A DNA stretch of 64,000 nt, taken from assembly GCF_001761485.1 (NCBI RefSeq), contig NC_090770.1:1674001-1738000 (forward strand), written 5' to 3'. Below, one piece after another: positions 23,893-33,700 of the stretch (its first letter is position 1; the number at the start of each line of letters is the position of its first letter). The DNA is from Yarrowia lipolytica (Eukaryota; Ascomycota; Dipodascomycetes; Dipodascales). The notes beneath the pieces were generated by a model. That model was not told the DNA's origin. It saw nothing but the letters and a program-made list of their open reading frames with translations, and made no database searches. The position numbers and the translations under genes were made by a program.

Positions 23893-24789
23893 TCTCACCT
23901 CCTCCAACTGCTCGTTGACCTTTTCATAGACGACAAAAGTGATGCAGGTGGCTGGCAGAACGCGAAGCAAATTCGGCACTAGACCTCGATAGAAGGCAAA
24001 GAAGCCGCCATTGCTGTATATCTTGCTGATACAGTCACCAATGGAAGAGTACATCTTTCCGGCATCGTATCGTTGGAGCTTGGAACGCACCACCTGGTAA
24101 GGATACAGCAAAACAGTGGACACAGCCTTACTCGTGGACGACAGCAATAAGTACTCCTTGGTTGACAAATAACTGGGAGCCCCTTCCTTTGTGAGTGAAA
24201 TGTCGTAGCTGTTGGAGGGGTCGCGCGACCGCGCTAGCTTGACTTGTTCCTTGGCCCAGTCATAGAATCCAAACTGAACTGCGGCCTGCACCACTCCAAG
24301 CAGAGACGGGATCTGGCCTCTCCAGAAGCCCTTGATTCCTTCCTGGCTGTAGATCCGTTTGACTCCGTCGAGCATGGAGGAGTATGCGTCCACATGGCCG
24401 GCGTTTGTCGAGCAGATTCGCGTCTTGAGCACCCACAGCGGGTTGGTCGCTATGCTTGTGGCTGTTCCTGTGATGAGAGCGTTGAAAAAGTAGCCGTGGG
24501 GTCCATCAAACAGGTGCATTTTCTTGACGATGCCGTAGAGAGAAAAGTAGACGCCGTATCCCGCGGCGTTTCCGAGTAAATTGATGCCCAGACCGCGATA
24601 CAGGCCCTTGTACAGGCCCCGAAATTTCCCCGCGTAGGGTCCGTCCGACTGTCGCAGCGATCTCAGCACCGTCCCCAGGTTTCCGTCCAGTTGCAGTCGG
24701 ATTTTCAGCAGGTCCAGCGGATGCATGAACACGGTGGACACGGAGCCCGCCACCGTTCCCGCTACCAGATCTCGCAGCCAGGGATCCAT
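23890..24789 (-). CDS. FLX1: Flx1-type mitochondrial carrier (FAD/folate-like transporter)
   Basis: 299 residues from the ATG at 24789. There are three solute-carrier repeats, each with the carrier signature: PLDLLKIRL, PLWVLKTRI and PYQVVRSKL. The Trp in the second signature (NPLWVLKTR) is typical of the FAD/folate/pyrimidine-nucleotide subgroup, and the overall sequence is closest to yeast Flx1 as I recall it (311 residues). Role of the family: exchange of FAD or a related cofactor across the mitochondrial inner membrane, supporting flavoproteins such as succinate dehydrogenase. An ATG at 24897 is also in frame, but the 36 residues it would add resemble no carrier and no splice signal links them, so the inner ATG was chosen. 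A TATATA word lies about 70 bp upstream of it. The specific substrate is inferred, not shown. Confidence 0.85.
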   Translation of the reverse strand: MDPWLRDLVAGTVAGSVSTVFMHPLDLLKIRLQLDGNLGTVLRSLRQSDGPYAGKFRGLYKGLYRGLGINLLGNAAGYGVYFSLYGIVKKMHLFDGPHGYFFNALITGTATSIATNPLWVLKTRICSTNAGHVDAYSSMLDGVKRIYSQEGIKGFWRGQIPSLLGVVQAAVQFGFYDWAKEQVKLARSRDPSNSYDISLTKEGAPSYLSTKEYLLLSSTSKAVSTVLLYPYQVVRSKLQRYDAGKMYSSIGDCISKIYSNGGFFAFYRGLVPNLLRVLPATCITFVVYEKVNEQLEEVR

Positions 24790-24890
24790 CTGTGGGGATT
24801 TTGTGTGAGACGGAATTTTTTGAAACAATGTTGCAAGGTTTGGGAACATGCATAGGGCGAGTATATAGCTTGGATTAGTTTGACGAAGTT

Positions 24891-24990
24891 TTAACAAAAT
24901 GTCAACAAAATGTCAACAAAGGTCAACAAAAGCCAACAAAATCCAACAAAAGCCAACAAAATCCAACAAAAGTCAACAAATGGCCCAACA
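24891..24990. repeat. AACAAAA-type short repeat upstream of FLX1
   Basis: About nine imperfect copies of an 11-bp unit like GTCAACAAAAT. It lies 100-200 bp upstream of the chosen FLX1 ATG, in its promoter or 5' leader. Confidence 0.75.
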
Positions 24991-25208
24991 AATGAGGGTT
25001 ATATAACGGAGATAACGGACATTAAAACATAAATGAAATCATTGCCAGTATCGTCAGTAAATAGTGGGAAATTTATATATATGTTTGTCAAGACATACGA
25101 AGATGATGGGACTCCGAGGAGGACACCAGTATACAGCTTGCCATGTAACCGACCTACAAAAACCATCACAATCTCACTTTATTTTCATATATACAAAAGT
25201 CGACCTGA

Positions 25209-25938
25209 TTAGGCGGTGGGGAAGGGAGAGAGGAGCCTGGGTTAGTGGTTGCCAAAAGCGTAGAATGGCGTCGGCTGAAGCAATAGTTGTTATCTCGTTC
25301 CTGATGGAATTATTGATGGTAAAACTGCGCTGTGGCAGATGGCCCTGGAACGCTTTCATCGAAGCGTCATTTCGGTGTTTCAGGCTCGACTGGATGGCAA
25401 AAATGTCATTGGATCCTGTCGTTGGATCCTGTCGTTGGATCCTGTCGTTGGATCCTCTCGTTGGATCCTGTCGTTGGATCCTCTCGTTATCGTTAGATAT
25501 CCGGTTGTTGGATAATCCTGTCATCAGTCGTATCAATCAGCCCAGGCAAGCATCAGGTAGATCACTCAGACAAAACACCCAAAACGATCACAAACGATCT
25601 CAACCTGTATCGGTCAACAGCCTCATCCTGTCAACTCCCATTCTATGCGCGCAACGCCGCCACATCTCGTAATACTCACTTGACAAGACCGGGTCGGGGA
25701 AGAGTCTGGGCCCATCCTATTGTTAGTAATTGATTGAGACATACAAGTCGTGACTGGAGATCACACACTCGAGTCAGACACTAGTCAGAACACTCGTATC
25801 TGCACCGACTGAATACTCCGATTCATACTCACCGACATAGATGACAAAGGGGATCCATCCGTAGTGGAGGGCAACTCGGCCAAGATCGAGGACCTTGGAA
25901 ATTCGTTCTCGGGACTCTTCGGAAAGCTGGAAGATCAT
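25209..25938 (-). CDS. TOM7: Tom7, small subunit of the mitochondrial outer-membrane translocase
   Basis: Three exons: 25938-25833, 25716-25680 and 25236-25209. Introns are 25717-25832 (donor GTGAGT, acceptor ACTAACAATAG) and 25237-25679 (donor GTGAGT, acceptor ACTAACCCAG). The 56-residue product begins MIFQLSEESRERISKVLD, continues HYGWIPFVIYVGWAQTLP and ends GLVKLLSPFPTA. S. cerevisiae Tom7 has the same blocks: ESKERISK, HYGWIPFVLYLGW and a terminal NLLSPLP. It is a single-pass tail-anchored protein; the membrane segment is around WIPFVIYVGW. Known role: Tom7 adjusts assembly and stability of the TOM core complex around Tom40. Exon 2 is only 37 bp and exon 3 is 28 bp, so the gene is invisible as an open frame. 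All junctions keep frame. Intron 2 contains a GGATCC-rich minisatellite. Confidence 0.95.
25409..25489. repeat. 13-bp minisatellite inside TOM7 intron 2
   Basis: About six copies of TTGGATCCTGTCG or close variants. It sits in the 443-bp intron and does not touch the splice signals. Confidence 0.8.
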
Positions 25939-26785
25939 TGTTGTATGTGTGGTTCCGTGTGGAGTTGTGATTCTGCACCTGGAGGTGTAGCTCTATCTGA
26001 GGGTTTTGCACGACCGGGTAAGTCACGTGGGAGGGAGGTGAAAAGTTAAAGTTAGTTAGAATGTCAAAAGTTGACTCCACTATTACTTACTCTTTTTGTT
26101 GGCATGAAAGAAAGACGGGTTTCGTCTAATGATGGCGATTACAAGCTGAAAGAGAGATGATTCTGGGGGTCAGCAGTTCTTTTAATTTAGTAAGTGATTT
26201 TGTTTACTTCGATTATGATTCCCCATGATGTTCGGTTCACCGAAAAAACATAAAAACATAATTTAAAAAAATGAAAAAAAAAAAATTAAGAAAAACAAAT
26301 GAAGAAAAAAATGAAGAAAAAAATGAAGAAAAAAAATCATTCGTTGATATTCTAGGACATTTTGGGCCAATAACAATGTTAAACCAACCCATCGGACTCG
26401 GACTCGGATTGGGTTTTACAGAAGAGCGTACTCGTACAGAAGAGCGTACTTGTAGAAGTACGGCTGTCGAGCTCGCAGTTACCTCTTGTTCCTCCTTTAG
26501 ATATACAATCTTGAACACGGCAAAAAATCTGGTAGTCCTTTCAAGCTGGACCGTCGAGGGCTACAGAAAGACGAAGAAGTTGGAATCGTTGTGGGTGGCT
26601 TGTTGGAATGACGTTTCTTGGTGTTCTAGAGGAACACATGAATTATTTTTTAATTCTAGTCGCAAACCTTTTTTTTTTTTTTATTCTAATGATTCATTAC
26701 AACTATATACCTAGTAAGGCCGGGCCATTAGTCATCAAAATCCCACTATCCTTAGTCCCAACTTTCCAAAAAATGAAAATTCGAG
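25939..26785. other. Intergenic: TOM7 promoter side and tRNA-Arg upstream region
   Basis: No gene. It contains A-rich runs (about 26272-26337), a poly-T run (about 26670-26683) and one copy of a repeat with ATGATTCATTA and CTAGTAAGG (about 26687-26723) that recurs before the decayed tRNA-Val. Confidence 0.6.
26687..26723 (+). repeat. tRNA-proximal repeat, copy 1
   Basis: It shares ATGATTCATTA, CTATATA and CTAGTAAG..CCGGG with 29352-29388. It ends about 60 bp before tRNA-Arg. It could be an upstream element of tRNA genes or the remains of an element that targets them. Confidence 0.6.
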
Positions 26786-26876
26786 AGGGACGTGGCGTAA
26801 ATGGTAGCGCATTGGATTTCGGTTCTTTCTGAACGACGTCCTCCAAAGGCTGCGGGTTCGAGTCCTGTCGTCCTCT
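26786..26876 (+). tRNA. tRNA-Arg (anticodon UCG) with 18-bp intron
   Basis: Cloverleaf read by eye: acceptor AGGGACG/CGTCCTC (first pair A-C is mismatched, second is G-T), D stem GCG/CGC, anticodon stem TTGGA/TCCAA with loop TT-TCG-G, T stem GCGGG/CCTGT with loop TTCGAGT. The intron is 26823-26840, one base 3' of the anticodon, as usual. A T-run just after position 26876 can end Pol III transcription. The anticodon reads CGA, a common Arg codon in the window's genes. Confidence 0.9.
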
Positions 26877-29513
26877 TTTTTGTCCTGGTGTTTATCATCG
26901 TCAGTTTTTCTTCTCTGGAAATAAGTTTCGTTTCAATATCCTTTTTTTCCAATTTCTTTGTAATATATTTAATATGTTTTTAGAAAAAAAAAACGGGAGA
27001 AAAAATAATAAAGGAACAAGACATTTGGCATTAAGACTCCGTTATTTATAACTGACTGTACTCGAATGTATACTCAATCAACTTCAAATACTGTACAGAT
27101 ACTGACCATCTATTGCGCGCTTCAACATTGTGTGTATTCATTCAACGTATTCAGCTGCAGTATATATATTTGCACAGGCGATCCATTCTCTTGATTTTTG
27201 ATCACATTATTCATAATCACTTCAATAACAGCTCCATTTTTATTTCCGTCCTCCTCGTCGCTTTCCTTCATGTTGTTTTCATCCAGTTCCTAGTTCTCCA
27301 TTTTCGTTCCACCTCACTCTCCCACAGTTCCGTTCAGGTCGTGTATCTATCGGTATTACACAGAGTACAGTTGTGATTACAAGTATTTGCAACTCTACAA
27401 GATTGATTTTGAAGTCCAGAGATCAACCTTTTCCCGGTGGACTGTTCGGAGGGAGAAGTCGGCAGTGGATACACCATTAGATGGCTATTTGGCCAACCAC
27501 TACCTTTGGAGACTTTTTTCCAAGAGTAATGATGATGCGAAAGAAGAGTAATGATGAAGCGAAAGATACCTAGTACTGTACTTGTAGTTGTACCAGTACT
27601 TATAGCTTGAATGACTCGGTATCGGTACATATATGCCGTCGTACATCACTTGTGATTTCCTGAACCCCTACCAACTTTGTCATTAGCACTATATCTCATC
27701 ATTGGCATGATCTCGCACTTTCTTTCATTACAAGACGCTGTTGGACAAGAATTGCTCGCGCTTGAGCTTTGAAGCATTTATTTGAGATCTCTACATTTTG
27801 ATGCTCTTGGTTGGTCTTAGATATGGATTTTTCTCATCCTGGTGTTCTCCATGATCATGTTCCATTCACCAGGCTTCCCATAGGCAACAAACTCCTGCCC
27901 TGGAGCGAACGAAGTGTTATAATGCTTTCGTTAAAACAGTCGTAGAAGCATCATCTCCTCAAAGCGGCGTTTATCGTAAGATCAAAGTGGTATATCCGGA
28001 ACAGAGAATCTTCAGGGTGAATTATTCGAATTTGCACCATCCTAGCCTCTCTGCCATCTTATCTTCTTGACATCTGCCATCTTATCTTCTTGACATATAC
28101 CATGTTCTATCTTTTTTGCAAGGTAGTCCACGAACTCCATTCAACAAGTACAATGTGCAATACAAAGACGCTAGGAAGATTATGATTTGTTTGTTATGGA
28201 CTCCAACTTTTCCGCAGCTGGAGAATGAAGTTGACATTGTATTGTACCGCACACTAGCTAGTTATTGTTCTGTGACTTGACTACAAAATCTTTACCACAT
28301 TCAGTAGTGTATGCGACAGAAGTGGTTCACGCATTTTGGAAATAAACCCTAGAGACACACTAGCCACCCTAGATATGTACAGATTTTCAAGTCCTTGAGG
28401 TTCCTCCGACAGTTTTGACCGTTTGCGGACTCGTAAGTGCGGCACTACTATCGATCGTTGTGCGACGGCCGTAGCTCGTGCTCATGTTGTCCCATTTAAT
28501 TCACAACTAGGATATGGCCTTTACAAAGTCCACCATACATATATGAGCCATACAAAGTAACAAGTTTTCACAAGGAATTGCTGTCATCTGTCATCTCTAT
28601 GTACATTGCATCTAGACTAGAGCACACCGCCTTGAGAACCCGTAACGCAGTGAACAACGCTACTATTCGACAAAAATTATGAGAGAAACATTCAATTGTT
28701 GGCCTAACCTTTATATAACAAGTTGGACAAGTTGGACAAGTTGTGGGACTCCATGGTTTTTTCAAGGGATCTCCTTTTCAAGAGATCTTACGTACATACG
28801 GTAGAAACAGAGATGTATATGGCCACAGCTCAAGGACGAATAATGGTACGAAAGGGAGCTTAAATAAGCAGCAAAAATCTCCGATGGTACTTCAAGGCAT
28901 CTGTAAGACTTGCTTTTATCATTAGGTGTACGTAAACCTCTCATGTGGAACTTTTCTCCAATCCGCTCACACCGTGTTCAAGGCGAAAGGTATGTGAAAC
29001 TGGGTGTATACAGAAACAAAGGGTGAAAAAACAATTAAGGGCTTTTTTTGACGTTATAGGGCTCACTAGAATGACGGTTTAGACGAAAATCGGAAAAAAT
29101 GACACAATTCAGATAACACAATCAAACCATTTCAATAGAACCCAGGCCCCTAGCTAAGCAGGCTGATGACTCAGCTGCGATGACTATACCGAAGGTATGG
29201 TCACTGTCGTAAGTGTAAAGGAAGATATATTAGAATACAAGTAATACAGGCCAAGAAAAATCCTGCAAGTTCCTGACCCCTGACACCATGGGTCGAGGAA
29301 TCAGTCCATTGCCTCACAGCGATCTCAGTAGGATCTCCGTTTTTTGTCCTCCAATGATTCATTATAGCTATATAGCTAGTAAGCCGGGTTTTTTTTTTTT
29401 CATACAGCTTATACCTAGTAAAGCCGGGTTATTGGCGTTCTTGCGATGAGTGATGACGTAATCAGACGCGACCCTAACAAACGATATTGCTCCATATGGT
29501 TCTTCAGAAAATC
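26877..29513. other. Gene-poor region between tRNA-Arg and the decayed tRNA-Val
   Basis: No credible gene. AT-rich, with a triple TTGGACAAG repeat (about 28723-28742) and two further repeat copies at 29352-29388 and 29400-29430. Two ATGATGA-type words near 27530-27560 resemble snoRNA C boxes but have no supported partner box. Confidence 0.5.
29352..29430 (+). repeat. tRNA-proximal repeat, copies 2 and 3
   Basis: Copy 2 (29352-29388) matches the element in front of tRNA-Arg. A shorter copy 3 (29400-29430) repeats TATACCTAGTAAAGCCGGG. A poly-T run separates them. They end about 85 bp before the decayed tRNA-Val. Confidence 0.6.
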
Positions 29514-29590
29514 GGTTTTTTGGTCTAGTTGGGTCATGGGCATCTGCTTAACACGCAGAAACGGTCGGCAGTTGATCCTGCCAGAAATCA
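29514..29590 (+). pseudogene. Decayed tRNA-Val (anticodon AAC)
   Basis: The acceptor GGTTTTT/AGAAATC, the anticodon arm TCTGC-TTAACAC-GCAGA and the T stem GGCAG/CTGCC are intact and match tRNA-Val(AAC) of yeasts. The rest is not: the D-loop side has extra G residues, the variable loop has seven rather than five bases, and the T loop is TTGATC, lacking the invariant C56. The Pol III B box is therefore broken. A T5 run follows. Either a true pseudogene or a patch of assembly errors. Confidence 0.8.
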
Positions 29591-29735
29591 CCTTTTTGCT
29601 TTTTCTACGATTCCATTCCAGTGTGTATTCTTGCACTTTTATTTTTTGAAATATATATTTTTAACCTTATGAACAAAACCTAAAAAAAGCATAAAAATAA
29701 TAACTAAAAAAGTTTTGCAGAGATTGGCAAAAAAA

Positions 29736-29843
29736 TGACAACCCGAGAGGATTCGAACTCTCTCGCCTCCGAAGAGACCAGGATATTATGTTAAGGTGTG
29801 ACCTTAACCTGGCGCCCCTTAGACCCGGCTCGGCCAGGTTGCC
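29736..29843 (-). tRNA. tRNA-Leu (anticodon AAG) with intron
   Basis: Read on the minus strand: acceptor GGCAACC/GGTTGTC plus A, D arm TGGCCGAGCCGG, anticodon stem CCAGG/CCTGG with loop TT-AAG-G, a long class II variable arm (TCTCTTCGGAGGCGA region), T stem GAGAG/CTCTC with loop TTCGAAT. An intron of about 18 bp follows the base after the anticodon. A T7 terminator follows. Confidence 0.93.
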
Positions 29844-30761
29844 GCGTTTTTGAAATAATGAACGGATCGGTGATGGGTCAAATCCTCAAAATCCCTAGGA
29901 CGAGCGGGAACCGCTCGTCCTACTCTACAAAAGTACACCCAATTAGTACGAGCTCCGGAAGTCGTATAAACATAACTTTTATTTACATTTTGAGTGGTGG
30001 CTATATAATACAGGCATCTCCAACCCCTAACTCTGTAAAGCCACGTCACTATCCCGTGACCTAGCCACGCGCGATACCCAAGTATTCATCCATTAATGAC
30101 AACACTCATGGACGTCCGGGAGGACGTCATCATCGGTCCAGTCCACGTGCAAGGCACATGACAATCATAACACCTTTATGACTAGCTTCTGAATCGTTAC
30201 ATGAAACCTCTGAGACGGTGACCCCTGCTATCCGAAAAGTGTGAAAAATTTCAAAAAGTTGGCGAATTCGAACCGATTTTCCTCGTAAAGTCAATTCCAA
30301 ATGAGTTCAGAAAGCTTCAGAATCAATCCAGTTTCATTTTAATCCCTTTTGGGCCTCATTAAGACCTGTTTAGAGGTGGGAGCGTGTGAGCTTTTTTTTG
30401 TCAAGTACAAGGGGCTACAATGGTGACATTTTGTTAGGAACTTTCGATTTAAAACCACTGGCGAACGGGAATACTTGTGGAACAGACACAGACAAACAGC
30501 TACAGTCCTTTGGTCCGCGGCTTACAGTAATTCGGTTTACGGTAATTCGTTGTGCCATGGTCTGCTCTTCTTGGATGAATTGCGTTGAGAAATCTTTTGA
30601 GCCTTTACGATATAACCTGGAATACCAAAGTCGCTAGTGATACATTCGTTTCCGTTCAATTGAATATCATTATTACATTACATACATACAAAAATAAAGT
30701 ACACGTAACAGACTGCTGCCAGTGTGAGTTTTACCAGGAACCCCTTACATTCCTATCACGA
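29844..30761. other. Intergenic: tRNA-Leu upstream side and 3' flank of the repeat-protein gene
   Basis: No gene. It contains a perfect 12-bp-arm hairpin (29896-29922) and a 7-bp-arm inverted repeat built on GACGTCC (30111-30128). Confidence 0.6.
29896..29922. repeat. Perfect hairpin, 12-bp arms, GAA loop
   Basis: TAGGACGAGCGG, then GAA, then its exact reverse complement. It lies about 50 bp upstream of the tRNA-Leu 5' end. The stem is GC-rich and would fold stably as RNA or as single-stranded DNA. No known terminator or protein site is implied. Confidence 0.85.
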
Positions 30762-33700
30762 TTAGTTCTTGGAGAACCGGGGATCGTTGGTCACCTTGTT
30801 GATCTCTTCGGCAATCTGCTCACCCTTGAGGTTGAAGTCACCAGAGACGGCGCCAAACGAACCGGGGACCTTGGAAGAAGGACCGTCGGTGATGTCAAGC
30901 TCATTCTCAGGCTTGGCGAATCGGGGATCGTTTCCAACCTTTGTCACATCGTCGGCAATCTGATCAGACTTGAGGTTAAAATCTCCAGTAGGAGGCTTAA
31001 AGTGGCCAGGATCAGTGATATCCAGCTCGTGGGTAGGCTTGGAAGAAGAGGCGCCAGAGGCAAATCGAGGGTCGTTTCCGACCTTGGTCACATCGTCGGC
31101 AATCTGATCAGACTTGAGGTTAAAATCTCCAGTAGCAGGCTGAAAGTGGCCAGGATCAGTGATATCCAGCTCGTGGGTAGGCTTGGAAGAAGAGGCGCCA
31201 GAGGCAAATCGAGGGTCGTTTCCGACCTTGGTCACATCGTCGGCAATCTGATCAGACTTGAGGTTAAAATCTCCAGTAGCAGGCTGAAAGTGGCCAGGAT
31301 CAGTGATATCCAGCTCGTGGGTAGGCTTGGAAGAAGAGGCGCCAGAGGCAAATCGAGGGTCGTTTCCGACCTTGGTCACATCGTCGGCAATCTGATCAGA
31401 CTTGAGGTTAAAATCTCCAGTAGCAGGCTGAAAGTGACCAGGATCAGTAATATCCAGCTCATGGGCAGGCTTAGCAGAGGAGGAAGTGCCGGTAAATCGA
31501 GGATCATTTCCCACCTTTGTCTTGTCATCGACAATCTGGTTAGCCTTGAGGTTGAAATCCCCAGAAACGGGGTTGCCGGAAGCAGGAGCAGAGGAGCCAG
31601 TACCGGAACCATGAGCAAATCGAGGATCGTTGCCAACCTTGGTAACATCTCCTGCGATCTCGTTGGAGTCGAGATTGAAAGCACCAGTAGCCGGCTTGAA
31701 ATTTCCAGGGTCGGTAATATCAAGCTCGTGAGCAGGCTTGGAAGAGTCACCGGCAAATCGGGGGTCCGAGCCAACCTTGGTTTTGTCGTCAACAATCTGG
31801 TTTCCCTTAAGATTGAAGTCTCCGTCAACAGCATTACCAGAAGCAGGGGCTCCAGAGCCGGAGGAAGGACCATCACCAATAGCAAGTTCGTGCTCAGGAT
31901 GGATCACACCAGTCTCGGTTTTCACGAATCGAGGATCCTTGCCGACCTTGGTAACATCTTCAGCAATTTCGTTGGAGCCGAGGTTGAAAGCACCAGTAGC
32001 TGGCTTAAAGTGGCCAGGGTCAGTGATCTCGAGTTCGTGAGCGGGCTTCGAAGAGGAGGTAGAAGAAGCAAATCTGGGATCAGAGCCAACTTGAGTCTTA
32101 TCGTCGACAATCTGGTTGGCCTTCAGGTTGAAATCACCAGTCACAGGGTTGCCAGAAACAGGAGCACCAGTAGAAGAGGGACCATCGGTGATCTCCAGCT
32201 CCCGGGTAGGATGAGAAGAGCTAGAACCATCAGCAAACCGGGGATCAGCACCAACTTTGGTCTTATCGTCGACAATCTGATTTGCCTTGAGGTTGAAATC
32301 ACCAGAAACAGGGTTACCGGAAGCAGGAGCAGAAGAGCCAGTACCGGAACCATGAGCAAATCGAGGATCGTTGCCAACCTTGGTAACATCACCAGCAATC
32401 TCGTTAGATCCAAGGTTGAATGCACCAGTAGCAGGCTTGAAGTGGCCAGGGTCGGTGATCTCCAACTCGTGCGCAGGCTTGGAAGAAGAAGCACCAGAAG
32501 CGAATCGGGGGTCAGATCCGACCTTGGTCTCGTCGCCAACAATCTGGTTGGCCTTGAGGTTAAAATCACCGGAGACGGCGTTACCAGAAGCGGGAGCAGA
32601 AGAGGAAGTAGAGGGACCATCACCAATAGCGAGCTCGTGGGCGGGCTTAATGGTAGAGCTGGATTCTGTGAATCGAGGATCATTTCCTACCCTGGTAACA
32701 TCACCAGCAATCTGGTTAGACTTGAGGTTGAAGTCTCCGGACACAGGGTTGCCAGAAGAAGCACCAGCAGAAGGACCGTCGCCAATGGCAAGCTCGTGCT
32801 TGGGTTTGATCACTTCGTCAGCAGCGTGGGCAAACCGAGGGTCGTTGCCAATCTTTGTCTTATCGTCAACAATCTGGTTAGCCTTCAGGTTGAAATCACC
32901 AGAAACAGCAGAACCGGGGTCCAGAGTTCGAGGGCCGTCCTCAATGGTGAGCTCGTGTTCGGGCTTGATCTCAGAGCCAGCAGCATGAGCAAATCGGGGG
33001 TCGTTTCCAACCTTGGTCACGTCTCCTGCAATCTGGTTGGACTTGAGGTTGAAATCTCCAGAAACAGCATTGTCAGAAGAACCTTGGGTAGAAGCTTGGG
33101 TAGAAGACAGGGGGAGACCAGCAGCAGACAGCTTGGACTGATGGGGAAGGGTAGGGTCGAGAGAGGCGTCCTTGGCGAAGTTAGGGGAGTAGTCTGGCTC
33201 CTTGACCTTTGTAGAGTCTTCCAGAGTGCTCACGTCTCGGTCAGCGTACTGCTTAAGAGGCAGACCAGAGGCATCGAGTTTAGACTTGTGGGGGAGAGTG
33301 TCATCAAGCTGGGCGTCCTTAGCAAAAGTGTTACGGGTGGTGTTGTCGGCTGCACCCTTCTCAGCAACAGGAGCCTTCTCGGCGTTCTTATGGTAGTCGG
33401 GAACAATACCGACACCGGCCTGGCCGGATCGCAGCTTGCTGACCACCTCGTCACCAAGCTTTAGGTTCTTGGGGTGGTCAGGGTGATCCTCACCAACGAC
33501 AGCTCCAAGCTCGTTCTTGGTGGGCAGACCAGTGGCTCCAACCTTGGAGTTGGCACCGGGGACCTCACCGAGAGGCTGGGCCTCAGACTCGGCTCGTGCT
33601 TCGGCGAGAACTCGCTCGCCAGCAAACTCGTGACCTCCTGAAGCAGCATCTCGAGCAGCAGCAAAGCCGTGAGCGGGCTCGGGCTGGGCTCCATCCTGGC

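Noticed and set aside
25064-25672. 202-codon plus-strand frame
   Set aside because: Antisense to TOM7 exons and intron 2; part of it is only the GGATCC minisatellite.
27530-27640. Possible C/D snoRNA from ATGATGA words
   Set aside because: No convincing D box, terminal stem or guide region.
30240-30275. B-box-like string GGTTCGAATTC on the minus strand
   Set aside because: No pairing T stem, D arm or anticodon arm could be drawn around it.
30585-33464. 959-codon plus-strand frame
   Set aside because: It is antisense to the tandem-repeat gene, carries the same periodicity in reverse, and is explained by rare use of TTA, CTA and TCA on the sense strand.
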